NCBI GenBank assembly: GCA_013140985.1
Contig: JABFRU010000039.1
Location: forward strand, 1-61,059
DNA from: Chitinophagaceae bacterium
Lineage (GTDB): Bacteria; Bacteroidota; Bacteroidia; Chitinophagales; Chitinophagaceae
Length of the DNA stretch: 61,059 nucleotides
Reading direction: 5' to 3'
A program made the translations under genes and the position numbers. This document shows, one piece after another, positions 8,911-17,776 of the stretch. Under the pieces are notes generated by a model, which did not search any database, was not told the origin of the DNA, and saw only the letters and a program-made list of their open reading frames with translations. The stretch's first letter is position 1; every line of letters starts with the position of its first letter.

Positions 8911-10791
8911 ATGCATTATGTTTCGGCGGAGGCGATCTCAAAAAGTTACGGAATTCAACCCCTGTTCAGCAATATTTCCTTTCATATAGAAGAAGGCGAT
9001 AAAATAGCACTGGTAGCAAGAAATGGTACCGGTAAATCCACACTTTTAAAAATACTGGCAGGAAAAGAAACAGCCGATGAAGGAAAAGTATGGGTTAATA
9101 AAGAAGCAGATGTGGTTCTTTTTGAACAGGAACCATCATTCATAGAAGAAAGGTCGGTCCTTGATAATATTTTCTTTCATGATCATCCCATCATCAATGC
9201 TATTAAAGAATATGAGGCCATCAGCGAAGAAGGTGATGCTGAAAAACTAAATACAGCTATCATTAAAATGGATGATCTCGGTGCCTGGGATTTTGATGCC
9301 AAAGTAAAACAAGTGCTGGGCAAATTAAATATTCATCATCTCCATCAACCGGTGAAAACGCTGAGCGGAGGACAACGGAAAAGAGTGGCGCTGGCAAAAA
9401 CATTAATTGATATCGGGTTTGAGCACAAACATGTTTTGCTGGTAATGGATGAACCTACCAACCATTTGGACGTGGAAATGGTAGAATGGCTGGAGCATTA
9501 TCTTGATAAAGAAAATGTGACACTGCTGATGGTAACGCATGACCGCTATTTTCTTGATGCTGTTTGTGAAGAGATCTGGGAACTGGATGGAAGTAATATG
9601 TATGTGTATAAAGGAGATTATGAAAATTACCTGGAGAAAAAATCAGCAAGGATAGAAAACGATGCTGCCAGTATTGACAAAGCAAGGAATCTTTATCGCA
9701 AGGAACTGGAATGGATGCGCAAACAACCCAAAGCAAGAACAACTAAAAGTAAAAGCCGCCAGGATAATTTTTATGAAGTGGAGAAAAAAGCAAAACAAAA
9801 AATAACGGACGAACAAGTGCAATTGCAAATGAAAATGAACCGGCTCGGCGGAAAAGTAATTGAACTTAAGAAAGTTTATAAAAATTATGGTGACAAAGTG
9901 ATCCTGAAAGGTTTTGATTACACATTCAAAAAAGGAGAAAGAGTCGGTGTGATAGGAAAGAATGGTGTTGGTAAATCTACTTTCATAAATATTCTCCAGG
10001 GAATTGAAAAAGCAGACAGCGGAAAAATAAATATCGGCGACACGGTGATCTTTGGAAACTATTCACAACAGGGATTGCTGGTGAAGGAAGATATGAGGGT
10101 GATCGACTTTGTGAAATCAATGGCCGAAAATTTCCCGTTGGCAAGCGGCGGCTCATTAAGTGCGGCACAGTTCCTGGAATTATTCCTGTTTGATCCCGAC
10201 AAACAATACACTTATATCAGTATGCTGAGCGGCGGTGAAAAAAGGAGATTGCATCTTCTCTCCATATTATTCCGGAATCCTAATTTTTTGATACTCGATG
10301 AACCTACCAACGACCTGGATCTTCCGACACTAAGTGTATTGGAAAATTTTTTAAATGAATTCCCCGGTTGCATCATCATTGTATCGCATGATCGCTATTT
10401 TATGAACCGGTTGGTAGATCATTTGTTTGTCTTTGAAGGCGATGGAGTGATCAGGGATTTTCCGGGCAATTATTCGCAATACAGGATGCAAGAAATGAAG
10501 TCAGACGTCAGAAGTCTGAAGCCGGAAATACAAGCAGAACGTTCTGACATCGGACATCAGACTTCCGATATCCGCAAAAAACAACTTTCTTATAAAGAGA
10601 AAAGGGAATTCGAATCTCTCGAAAAAGAAATAGCAGCACTAACAAAAGAAAAAGAGATCATCACCGAAAAACTCACTAATGGCAACACTCCTTTTGAAGA
10701 ATTGCAGAAAATATCTAATCGTATCGGTGAAGTGACCCGCCTGCTGGATGAAAAAGAACTTCGCTGGCTCGAATTGAGTGAAGTGCAATAA
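8911..10791 (+). CDS. uup: ABC-F family ATPase Uup
   Basis: 626 residues, a soluble ABC-F protein with two nucleotide-binding domains and no membrane part. Domain 1 has Walker A RNGTGKST (37-44), signature LSGGQ and Walker B VMDEPTNHLD. Domain 2 has GKNGVGKST, LSGGE and LILDEPTNDLD. The C-terminal coiled coil starts with LSYKEKREFESLEKEI, matching the Uup C-terminal domain, known for binding branched DNA and for ribosome-linked roles. The linker before it (about residues 531-555) is encoded by a heptamer-built repeat and is not family-like. The ATG lies 4 nt after a promoter element. Confidence 0.93.
   Translation: MHYVSAEAISKSYGIQPLFSNISFHIEEGDKIALVARNGTGKSTLLKILAGKETADEGKVWVNKEADVVLFEQEPSFIEERSVLDNIFFHDHPIINAIKEYEAISEEGDAEKLNTAIIKMDDLGAWDFDAKVKQVLGKLNIHHLHQPVKTLSGGQRKRVALAKTLIDIGFEHKHVLLVMDEPTNHLDVEMVEWLEHYLDKENVTLLMVTHDRYFLDAVCEEIWELDGSNMYVYKGDYENYLEKKSARIENDAASIDKARNLYRKELEWMRKQPKARTTKSKSRQDNFYEVEKKAKQKITDEQVQLQMKMNRLGGKVIELKKVYKNYGDKVILKGFDYTFKKGERVGVIGKNGVGKSTFINILQGIEKADSGKINIGDTVIFGNYSQQGLLVKEDMRVIDFVKSMAENFPLASGGSLSAAQFLELFLFDPDKQYTYISMLSGGEKRRLHLLSILFRNPNFLILDEPTNDLDLPTLSVLENFLNEFPGCIIIVSHDRYFMNRLVDHLFVFEGDGVIRDFPGNYSQYRMQEMKSDVRSLKPEIQAERSDIGHQTSDIRKKQLSYKEKREFESLEKEIAALTKEKEIITEKLTNGNTPFEELQKISNRIGEVTRLLDEKELRWLELSEVQ
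10500..10575. repeat. In-frame heptamer repeat with opposing arms inside uup
   Basis: The left arm (10500-10527) has units GTCAGAC, GTCAGAA, GTCTGAA and GCCGGAA. The right arm (10542-10575) has units such as ATCGGAC and ATCAGAC in the opposite sense, separated by a 14-nt spacer. The arms pair imperfectly. The element encodes the linker between the second ABC domain and the coiled coil of Uup. Confidence 0.75.
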
Positions 10792-10856
10792 AAGAGTTGG
10801 AAATTTATTTCGCTTGCTTAACTTTAAGCATAAGTCATCACCAAAACTTCAGCATC

Positions 10857-11627
10857 ATGAGATCAATTACACTATTCATCTTTTTATGGGCATTTTGCTG
10901 CTTCCCTTTTTTTAGTAAAGCACAAATTGTGAATGTTGAAGCTTCCCGCATGCAATCCGATACTGTCGGCTGGTCTGGCAGTGTGGGTGCGGATTTTGGG
11001 ATCAGTAAGAATGTTGACAAGATATTTGCACTTGGTCTAAGAAATCAGCTGCAATACAAGACCAGTAATGATCTTGGTATTTGGCTCCTGTTGGGGAACC
11101 TGAATCTTTTAAAGATCGGCAGTGATCGTTTTGTTTCTGATGGCCTTGCTCATATTCGTTACAACCGCAAAGTAAATGAATGGCTGCGCTGGGAATTCTT
11201 TGGCCAATACCAGAATAATATCATTACACAAATTGATTCAAGGATGTTATTGGGAACCGGCCCCCGTTTCAAGCTTATTAAAATTGACAAATTCAGGATG
11301 TATGCTGCCACACTTTTCATGTACGAAAAAGAAACCGAACGCACTACGCCAAAAATAAAACACAGCGATGTGCGCAACAGCAGTTATATTTCTTTTTCAT
11401 GGTTTCCCCGTGAGAATATGGACCTTGTAAGCACTACTTATTTTCAACCTTTGTTAAAACAATTCAGCGACTATCGTATCCTGAATCAGATAAGTTTTAC
11501 CATTGAAGCTACACCCCATTTGGGGTTAACAGTAAGCTGGAATTACCTGCATGACCGTTTCCCGGCAGGAACAGCGCCAAAGACCACTTATAATTTTGGG
11601 ACAGGTCTTACTTACAAGATCAAATAA
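10857..11627 (+). CDS. DUF481 outer-membrane barrel protein
   Basis: I place the start at 10857, not the upstream in-frame ATG at 10797, because MRSITLFIFLWAFCCFPFFSKAQ is a clear signal peptide and a TAACTTTA promoter-like motif lies upstream. The mature part (about 235 residues) consists of alternating amphipathic strands with aromatic ends and matches the DUF481 pattern (YKTSNDLGIWLLLGNLNLL, HIRYNRKVNEWLRWEFFGQYQNN, LGTGPRFKLIK). It is probably a small beta-barrel in the outer membrane; the function is not known. It ends directly against the convergent gene at 11628 with no gap. Confidence 0.8.
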   Translation: MRSITLFIFLWAFCCFPFFSKAQIVNVEASRMQSDTVGWSGSVGADFGISKNVDKIFALGLRNQLQYKTSNDLGIWLLLGNLNLLKIGSDRFVSDGLAHIRYNRKVNEWLRWEFFGQYQNNIITQIDSRMLLGTGPRFKLIKIDKFRMYAATLFMYEKETERTTPKIKHSDVRNSSYISFSWFPRENMDLVSTTYFQPLLKQFSDYRILNQISFTIEATPHLGLTVSWNYLHDRFPAGTAPKTTYNFGTGLTYKIK

Positions 11628-12566
11628 TTATTCAATAAGATCGCTGTAAGCCCTTGCTGAATAGTAGCTGTATTTTTTTGAATCTTTTTTAGTGCCGCAC
11701 AAAACCGAGTGAATAAATCCATTCAGCTCCACTTGTTGTGTATGATAAATTCCCCTGTTGAGATTAAGTTTGAAATAAAACTGCATTTGTTTGTCTTCGC
11801 TTTTGTATATAATAAGACTATCTGTTGAAGACCGGTTGAAAGAAATATCTTTTTGCAAGTGTGATAATAATAAACGACTCCGGTACCATGTGCCTCCCGT
11901 TGCTGACACCACCGGTTTACCATTGTATAAAGCAACACTGTCGTTATAAGCAAATACATTAAGCGCAGTACCCTTTACATTTTGCAGCCAGTTTTTGAAT
12001 TTAGGATAATAACTACTGTCGTATCCATAATCGCTGTCTAAAAAACTGATACGCTTAACGGAAGACGGTATCTGCTCCACCCCTGCCAGGTAGCCAAAAA
12101 TAAAACTGCCGCCGCCGCTATGACCATTCAAATAAATCTCATTTTGTTTTGACTTAAAAAGACCGGCCAAAGAATCTACAAAATGCGGTATCTCTTTTCT
12201 AAAATCAGGATGTTTTTGTTTCCAGGAAGGCCAGCTTTTGTAATTATTCTCCAGGTATATGACCACAAAGTTTTTATTGGGCAACTGTTGACGAATGAAT
12301 TTTGTCTGTGCTTTGATATGCTGGATATCAAAATGCCAGTCGTCGCCCGGCTGCATTTTCTTTCCCATCGTTTGTTCAGTGGAATTGCCGTTGGGCAATG
12401 CAAAAAAAGTAATGACCGTCTTTTGACTTTGTAAATAATGAGTTGGTTTATCAATAGTGATCTTTATATCCCCGTGAATACGAAACGAATCAATTGAACT
12501 CAAGCCCTGGCAAAAAGAAATGAATGTGTGCAAAACAAAAAAACAACTGAGTGTGGCGATTCGCAT
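11628..12566 (-). CDS. Exported alpha/beta hydrolase-like protein
   Basis: 312 residues from the start at 12566, chosen because MRIATLSCFFVLHTFISFCQG is a signal peptide; an upstream in-frame ATG at 12608 would overlap the divergent lipoprotein gene. The nucleophile elbow is GHSGGGS (NGHSGGGSFIFGYLAG), preceded by a strand, and a later LDSDYGYD may supply the acid. A C-terminal HSVLCG may supply the His. This fits a serine hydrolase of unknown substrate in the periplasm or outside the cell. The stop abuts the stop of the DUF481 gene. Confidence 0.7.
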   Translation of the reverse strand: MRIATLSCFFVLHTFISFCQGLSSIDSFRIHGDIKITIDKPTHYLQSQKTVITFFALPNGNSTEQTMGKKMQPGDDWHFDIQHIKAQTKFIRQQLPNKNFVVIYLENNYKSWPSWKQKHPDFRKEIPHFVDSLAGLFKSKQNEIYLNGHSGGGSFIFGYLAGVEQIPSSVKRISFLDSDYGYDSSYYPKFKNWLQNVKGTALNVFAYNDSVALYNGKPVVSATGGTWYRSRLLLSHLQKDISFNRSSTDSLIIYKSEDKQMQFYFKLNLNRGIYHTQQVELNGFIHSVLCGTKKDSKKYSYYSARAYSDLIE

Positions 12567-12606
12567 GACAGGTTTATTAACTTCACCAAAATATAAAAAA
12601 TTGCTC

Positions 12607-13707
12607 ATGAAATCATTTTCCTCTTTTAAGGCTCTTTTGACCTCGGTACTTATACTTTGTGTATGCCTGTCATGCAGCCAGGAAAAAGTAGAACCCGTAA
12701 CGGCACAGGAAGCAAAAGATTTTGCCCGTCAATTGCAAAGCTCCATTGAAAAACGTAATAGTGATTTTTTTAATGAGGCCATTGACGAAGAAAAATTTCT
12801 TAAAAAAGCCGGGCTTGATGATGAAAAAGATGCCCGTTCATTCGGAGCCGGCCTTTCTGATAAAATGAATATAGGTACGCAACTTGTCCGCTCACTGTCA
12901 AAAAAAGGGACCTATGAATTAGTGAAGCAATACGAAAAAGATAAAAAGCAGCATTTATTATTCCGTTTATATTATGATGGCAGTTTGAATTATCATGATA
13001 TTGAGTTGACAAAATCTGGTAAGGAAATAAAAATTGTTGATATGTTCATTTATATCAGCGGTGAATTGTTTTCAGAGACGATCAACAATTTATACAGGCA
13101 GATGAAGACCATGATGTCTAAAGGAGAAACCAGTTTTGAAGACAGGTGGCTGCTGGAAATGCCCAAACTAAAACAAAAAATGAACGCCGGTGAATACGAA
13201 GAGGCCATGGAGATCTTTGAACGCCTGCCTGAAAAAGTTCAAAAAATGAAAGCCGTACAATTGACCCATATTATGATCGCCTCCGGCCTGGATGATATGG
13301 AAAGATATGAAGATGCTATTGATGAATATACCCGGCTTTATCCTGATGAACCTAACATGCATCTCGTACTGCTTGATAGTTATATCCTGAAAAAAGAATA
13401 TGATAAGGCCCTGCATTCTGTGAACGAATTGGACAGGATGATAGATAAAGATCCTTTTTTGGATTATTACAGGTACCTTATTTACAATATTAAGGAAGAC
13501 AGCATCAATGCAAGAGCAAGCATTATAAAAGTGATGAAAAATATGCCCGACTTTGAAGACGGGATGTTGGAACTTATCGTTCTTTACATAGATGAAAAAA
13601 ATAATACAGAGGCAGACAAATGGATAAAAGAATTTCGCAATCACGGATCATTTGACCATGAACAACTTGAAAGCCTGCTTATAATAAAGGGCTATAAAAC
13701 TGAATAG
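12607..13707 (+). CDS. Lipoprotein with TPR-like helical repeats
   Basis: 366 residues from the ATG at 12607 (MKSFSSFKALLTSVLILCVCLSCSQ), chosen because it gives a lipoprotein signal with lipobox CLSC. Residues about 25-190 form a mixed domain without a recognisable motif. The C-terminal part (about 195-360) has helical repeats of TPR type (YEDAIDEYTRLYPDEPNMHLVLLDSYILKKEYDKAL). It probably scaffolds protein contacts at the envelope. It is followed after 11 bp by the DUF3089 gene on the same strand, probably one transcript. The divergent hydrolase gene starts only 40 bp away. Confidence 0.75.
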   Translation: MKSFSSFKALLTSVLILCVCLSCSQEKVEPVTAQEAKDFARQLQSSIEKRNSDFFNEAIDEEKFLKKAGLDDEKDARSFGAGLSDKMNIGTQLVRSLSKKGTYELVKQYEKDKKQHLLFRLYYDGSLNYHDIELTKSGKEIKIVDMFIYISGELFSETINNLYRQMKTMMSKGETSFEDRWLLEMPKLKQKMNAGEYEEAMEIFERLPEKVQKMKAVQLTHIMIASGLDDMERYEDAIDEYTRLYPDEPNMHLVLLDSYILKKEYDKALHSVNELDRMIDKDPFLDYYRYLIYNIKEDSINARASIIKVMKNMPDFEDGMLELIVLYIDEKNNTEADKWIKEFRNHGSFDHEQLESLLIIKGYKTE

Positions 13708-13718
13708 AAATTTTAGTG

Positions 13719-14777
13719 ATGAAAAAAAAGATCGTATCCTTTTCGCTGGTCAGTCTTTTTATTACTGTTGCCGTTTCAGCACAAACCATCCATGACAGGA
13801 TAAAAGAACGGAGGGCAGAAAAAACAGCCGGTGAAGATTCTCTCAGCACAGCGCCTGATTATGCCGATCTCTATTATTGGGCTGCACATCCTGCTAAAAA
13901 AGATATGAGTGATACGATCCCTTCTTTTCTCAGCAATGAAAAAAGGGATACGCTGGCCGATGTTTTTTTCCTGCATCCTACTACCTACACCAAAAACATG
14001 GCAGGTCCTGCGAATGCGCCAATCAATGATGAAGTACTTAACAATGCGACAGATGAAAAAACGATCCTTTATCAATCATCTGTATTCAATAACAGTTGCC
14101 GCATATTTGCTCCACGCTACAGGCAGGCGCATTTAAAAAATTATTACATGCCCGGCAGTAAAATTGCTAAAGACGCATTCGAACTTGCTTATGAAGATCT
14201 GAAAACTGCTTTTCAATATTATTTAGATCACCATAATAATGGCCGGCCCATTGTTATCGCATCACATAGCCAGGGAGCTATGCATGCGGTAAGATTAGTG
14301 AAGGAATTTTTTGACGGAAAGACATTACAAAAACAATTGGTATGCGCCTACATCGTTGGCTGGCAGATAAAGTCGGATGATTTTACAAACATTCCTGTTG
14401 GCTCAACACCAGATGCCATTGGTTGTTATGTTGGCTGGCGCAGTTATAAAAAAGGGGAGCTTGATTTTATTGTCAAAAATGAAAAAGGCGGTTCTGTTTG
14501 TGTGAACCCGGTCAGTTGGACAATATCAGAAGAAGAAACAAAACCTAAGCAACATAAAGGAGCCATTACAAAAGATATGGATAAGCCTGTAAAAAATGTG
14601 ATCGCCGCTTCCATCGAACCAGAACATAAAGTATTATGGGTGGATGCGCCGGACAAAGTGCAGGAAAAGATCGGCGCAAATATGAAAAATTATCATGTGG
14701 CCGATTACAATCTCTTTTGGCTGGATATCCGGGAAAATGTTTTACTGAGAGTGAACACATTCCTGGGCAAAAAATAA
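13719..14777 (+). CDS. Exported DUF3089 alpha/beta hydrolase
   Basis: 352 residues from the ATG at 13719 (the preceding GTG is less likely). A signal peptide (MKKKIVSFSLVSLFITVAVSAQ) directs export. The family shows ADVFFLHPTTY near residue 75 and the nucleophile motif IASHSQGAMH, as in DUF3089 proteins, which have a lipase/esterase-like alpha/beta hydrolase fold. The substrate is unknown. It lies downstream of the lipoprotein gene and ends one base before the stop of the convergent GT9 gene. Confidence 0.85.
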   Translation: MKKKIVSFSLVSLFITVAVSAQTIHDRIKERRAEKTAGEDSLSTAPDYADLYYWAAHPAKKDMSDTIPSFLSNEKRDTLADVFFLHPTTYTKNMAGPANAPINDEVLNNATDEKTILYQSSVFNNSCRIFAPRYRQAHLKNYYMPGSKIAKDAFELAYEDLKTAFQYYLDHHNNGRPIVIASHSQGAMHAVRLVKEFFDGKTLQKQLVCAYIVGWQIKSDDFTNIPVGSTPDAIGCYVGWRSYKKGELDFIVKNEKGGSVCVNPVSWTISEEETKPKQHKGAITKDMDKPVKNVIAASIEPEHKVLWVDAPDKVQEKIGANMKNYHVADYNLFWLDIRENVLLRVNTFLGKK

Positions 14778-14778
14778 A

Positions 14779-15762
14779 TTATAGCTGTGCTTTTACTTTT
14801 ACTATCACCCCATCCGCTTCAATTTTTTCCATGCATTTAAAATGTCCGAGCGGACATTTTTTGTAACCGATCTTGGAACAAGGCCTGCACCAAAGTTTAT
14901 TGACCTGGAACCGGAAGTTGGGTATCAGACTATCACCATAATAAGGATACATGCCAAAAGCCGGCACTGTATTTCCCCAAAGAGATAAGATAGGTTTTTT
15001 AAATGCAGCGGCAATATGCATCAGGCCCGTATCATTACTGATCACCAATTTTGCTCTTTTGACGATATCTGCGCTTTCATTGATGTTGAATTTGCCGCAG
15101 GCATTATAAATTTTAACTGTATCAATAGCAGCGATCTCATTCCCATTCGCTGCATCCTCTTTACCACCGAGTAAAATGATCGGGTGATTCATCTTTTCAC
15201 AAAACTCTTTCCATTTACGAACCGGCCATCGCTTGGTCCCATGTGCAGCGCCAATGACACAGGCAATATATCCCGCCGAATGTGAAGCAGGGATATCTTC
15301 CTTTTTTATTTCATGCGGCCCGATAAAATAATCGAGTCCTTCCCCATCATTTTTTACTCCAAACGATTCAACTGTTTTCATGTAGCGATCAACAATATGA
15401 ATTTTGGGAAGCAGGTTTATTTTGAATGCCGTAAGAAAATATTTTTGGATATTAAGTTTATAAAATGAGAACGATTTTTTCCTTAATGCTCTTTTTATCC
15501 GAACTGTTTTTACATTATGATGCAGGTCGATGATGTAATCGTATTCTTCCGTTTTTAATTCTTCGATCATCAGTTCCCAGCTATGGGCCAGTACATGTAT
15601 CTTATCTATATATGGATTATGCTCAACAACAGAAAGGAATTTATCCTTTACCAAAAAATGGATCTCTGCATCCGGCATTTGCTTCTTTAAACAACGGATC
15701 ACTGGCGTGGTGAGAACAATATCACCGATAGAGGAAAAACGTATGATGAGAAATTTGGGCAC
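14779..15762 (-). CDS. Glycosyltransferase family 9 (heptosyltransferase-like)
   Basis: 327 residues. GT9 enzymes transfer heptose or similar sugars from nucleotide sugars to lipopolysaccharide core in the cytoplasm. The N-terminal Rossmann domain begins FLIIRFSSIGDIVLTTPVIRCLK, the ADP-heptose:LPS heptosyltransferase signature. The C-terminal domain carries GAAHGTKRWPVRKWKEFC and SNDTGLMHIAAAFKKPILSLWG, the nucleotide-sugar site. It is last in a minus-strand row with the MFS gene (2-bp gap). The exact acceptor cannot be told from sequence. Confidence 0.9.
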   Translation of the reverse strand: MPKFLIIRFSSIGDIVLTTPVIRCLKKQMPDAEIHFLVKDKFLSVVEHNPYIDKIHVLAHSWELMIEELKTEEYDYIIDLHHNVKTVRIKRALRKKSFSFYKLNIQKYFLTAFKINLLPKIHIVDRYMKTVESFGVKNDGEGLDYFIGPHEIKKEDIPASHSAGYIACVIGAAHGTKRWPVRKWKEFCEKMNHPIILLGGKEDAANGNEIAAIDTVKIYNACGKFNINESADIVKRAKLVISNDTGLMHIAAAFKKPILSLWGNTVPAFGMYPYYGDSLIPNFRFQVNKLWCRPCSKIGYKKCPLGHFKCMEKIEADGVIVKVKAQL

Positions 15763-15764
15763 TG

Positions 15765-16994
15765 TTACTTTTCTACAAAGTTCAGGTCTTTATTAAAAGT
15801 TTCCTTTGTCATCAGCGCTGCAACAATGGTGATAACCATGATAATGATCGCTGCGTAGATACCGCCATTCACATATCCTACGCCATCTATATCTCTCAGC
15901 CATTTGAAAAGCGGCAGGATAAATATTGCCAGCATACCTCTCACCATATTGGGGATAGTGGTGGCAGCAGTTGCCCGCAGGTTGGTCCCAAACTGTTCTG
16001 CGCCCATCGTTACAAAAATGGCCCAAAAGCCGGTGCCAAAACCAAGGCCGGCGCATATCCAGTACATTTTTTCAGCAGAACCGTTCCATTGTGCCGTAAA
16101 AAACAATACCATAAAGACAGCCGTAATGAGATAAAAAAGATACAGTGCTTTCTTCCTGCTCTTCAACCATTGGCTTATAAAACCGATCAGTATGTCGCCG
16201 ATGGAAATAGCAGCATATGCATACATGATTGCTTTACCCGAATCTATTTTTTCAGTGATGCCGAATTTTTCACCAAATTCTTTTGAAAAAGTAACCAGGA
16301 CACCGATCACAAACCATGTAGGCAATCCTATCAAAATGCTTAACAAATATGTTTTGAACCGTCGCCGATTCGTAAATAACATAAAAAAATTTCCTCTTTG
16401 CACATCCATCTTTTTCACTTCATGAAACATACCCGATTCAAAAACAGTAACACGCAATATTAATAATGCCAAACCCAATCCTCCACCGATAAAATAACAG
16501 GTGCGCCAATCAAAATTTTCTTTCATGATAAAAGCAACGACGGCTCCTGTTAATCCAAGTCCTGCTACCAGCGAAGTGGCAATGCCTCTTTTTTCCTTTG
16601 AAATTAATTCTGATACCAGGGTGATGCCCGCACCCAATTCACCGGCTAATCCAAGTCCTGCAATAAAACGAATGGCTTTAAACTGGCCTGGTGTTTCTAC
16701 AAAGCCATTAGCAATATTTGCCAGGGAATACAAAATAATTGATCCGAACAATACGCTTAATCTTCCTTTCTTGTCGCCCATTATTCCCCAGATAATTCCC
16801 CCGATCAATAACCCGAACATCTGCCACATAATAATGGACTCTCCCTCTGTAAGCGCTTCGGGGCCTGTTATTCCCAATGATGCCAATGCCGGGATCCTGG
16901 TGATACTGAAAAGTAACAGATCATAGATATCTACAAAATAGCCCAACGCTGCAACGATAACGGGAATAGAGAGTATGCCATATTGTTTTTTCAT
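15765..16994 (-). CDS. MFS transporter
   Basis: 409 residues with about 12 membrane segments. MFS motifs are visible: WGIMGDKKGRLSVLFGS in loop 2-3 (the GxxxDRxGRR-like motif) and RFIAGLGLAGELGAGITLVSELISKEKRGIATSL, which resembles the metabolite:proton symporter/sugar-porter class. The substrate is unknown; a carboxylate or sugar would fit. It is embedded between the DedA and GT9 genes with gaps of 2-3 bp, so all three are probably co-transcribed. Confidence 0.85.
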   Translation of the reverse strand: MKKQYGILSIPVIVAALGYFVDIYDLLLFSITRIPALASLGITGPEALTEGESIIMWQMFGLLIGGIIWGIMGDKKGRLSVLFGSIILYSLANIANGFVETPGQFKAIRFIAGLGLAGELGAGITLVSELISKEKRGIATSLVAGLGLTGAVVAFIMKENFDWRTCYFIGGGLGLALLILRVTVFESGMFHEVKKMDVQRGNFFMLFTNRRRFKTYLLSILIGLPTWFVIGVLVTFSKEFGEKFGITEKIDSGKAIMYAYAAISIGDILIGFISQWLKSRKKALYLFYLITAVFMVLFFTAQWNGSAEKMYWICAGLGFGTGFWAIFVTMGAEQFGTNLRATAATTIPNMVRGMLAIFILPLFKWLRDIDGVGYVNGGIYAAIIIMVITIVAALMTKETFNKDLNFVEK

Positions 16995-16997
16995 AGA

Positions 16998-17753
16998 TCA
17001 GGGAAGTGTATTGTCTGCCGGGGGCGGTGTTCCTTTTTTTCTTGATGCAATTAATTTGATGATGACCGGCGCTGTGGTCACCACAACTATTCCGAGTACG
17101 ATCAATTCCAAATGATCCTTCAGGTCAAATCCGAACTGGTTCAATATCCATTTTTGTAAAAAGAATCCGGCGAGTATCATTGTACTTACCCATGCAATAC
17201 AACCAACGATATTAAAGAAGTGAAATTTTTTACGATCCATTTTTACAATACCCGCCACGATGGGTGCAAATGTTCTGATGAATGGAAGAAATCTTGCTAC
17301 TACTATTGCACCACCCCCATGTTTATCATAAAACTCCCTGGCCTGGTGCAAATATCTTTTTTTAAACAAAAAACGATCTTTCCAATTGTACATGGCCGGC
17401 CCTACTTTTCGACCGGTCCAATATCCAACCGCATTACCAAGTATCCCCACCAGCGATATCAGCCCGATCAGTATTACAAGATCGAGCCAGTAAGTATAAG
17501 GATAATGAACGCCAAACAGATCAAGGAACTGGTAACCCAAACCGGGCTTTATCTCACCTGATTTGGTAGTGATCTCATGCGCAAAAATTCCACTGACAAA
17601 TAATAAAGAATCTCCGGGAAGAAAAAAACCGACAAATAATCCGGTTTCTGCAAATACCACGAACAAGAGCAACCAAAGACCACCATTCTCAATATAGAAT
17701 TGCGGTTGTAATAACTGGCTCCAGTGAAAACTATCTAACAAAAAAAAATCCAT
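16998..17753 (-). CDS. DedA family membrane protein
   Basis: 251 residues with about five membrane segments. The family marks are visible: ETGLFVGFFLPGDSLLF early on and ARFLPFIRTFAPIVAGIVKMDRKKF with the conserved Arg and Pro residues. DedA proteins are linked to lipid-carrier flipping (undecaprenyl phosphate recycling) and membrane homeostasis. It sits between a dicarboxylate symporter gene and an MFS gene in a tight minus-strand cluster. Confidence 0.92.
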   Translation of the reverse strand: MDFFLLDSFHWSQLLQPQFYIENGGLWLLLFVVFAETGLFVGFFLPGDSLLFVSGIFAHEITTKSGEIKPGLGYQFLDLFGVHYPYTYWLDLVILIGLISLVGILGNAVGYWTGRKVGPAMYNWKDRFLFKKRYLHQAREFYDKHGGGAIVVARFLPFIRTFAPIVAGIVKMDRKKFHFFNIVGCIAWVSTMILAGFFLQKWILNQFGFDLKDHLELIVLGIVVVTTAPVIIKLIASRKKGTPPPADNTLP

Positions 17754-17776
17754 GGCTGATCTGTTTTATAAAAGGT

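Noticed and set aside
13168-13644. 158-codon ORF antisense to the TPR-like lipoprotein gene
   Set aside because: Phe/Ile-rich product typical of the reverse complement of Lys/Glu-rich coding DNA; no supporting signal.
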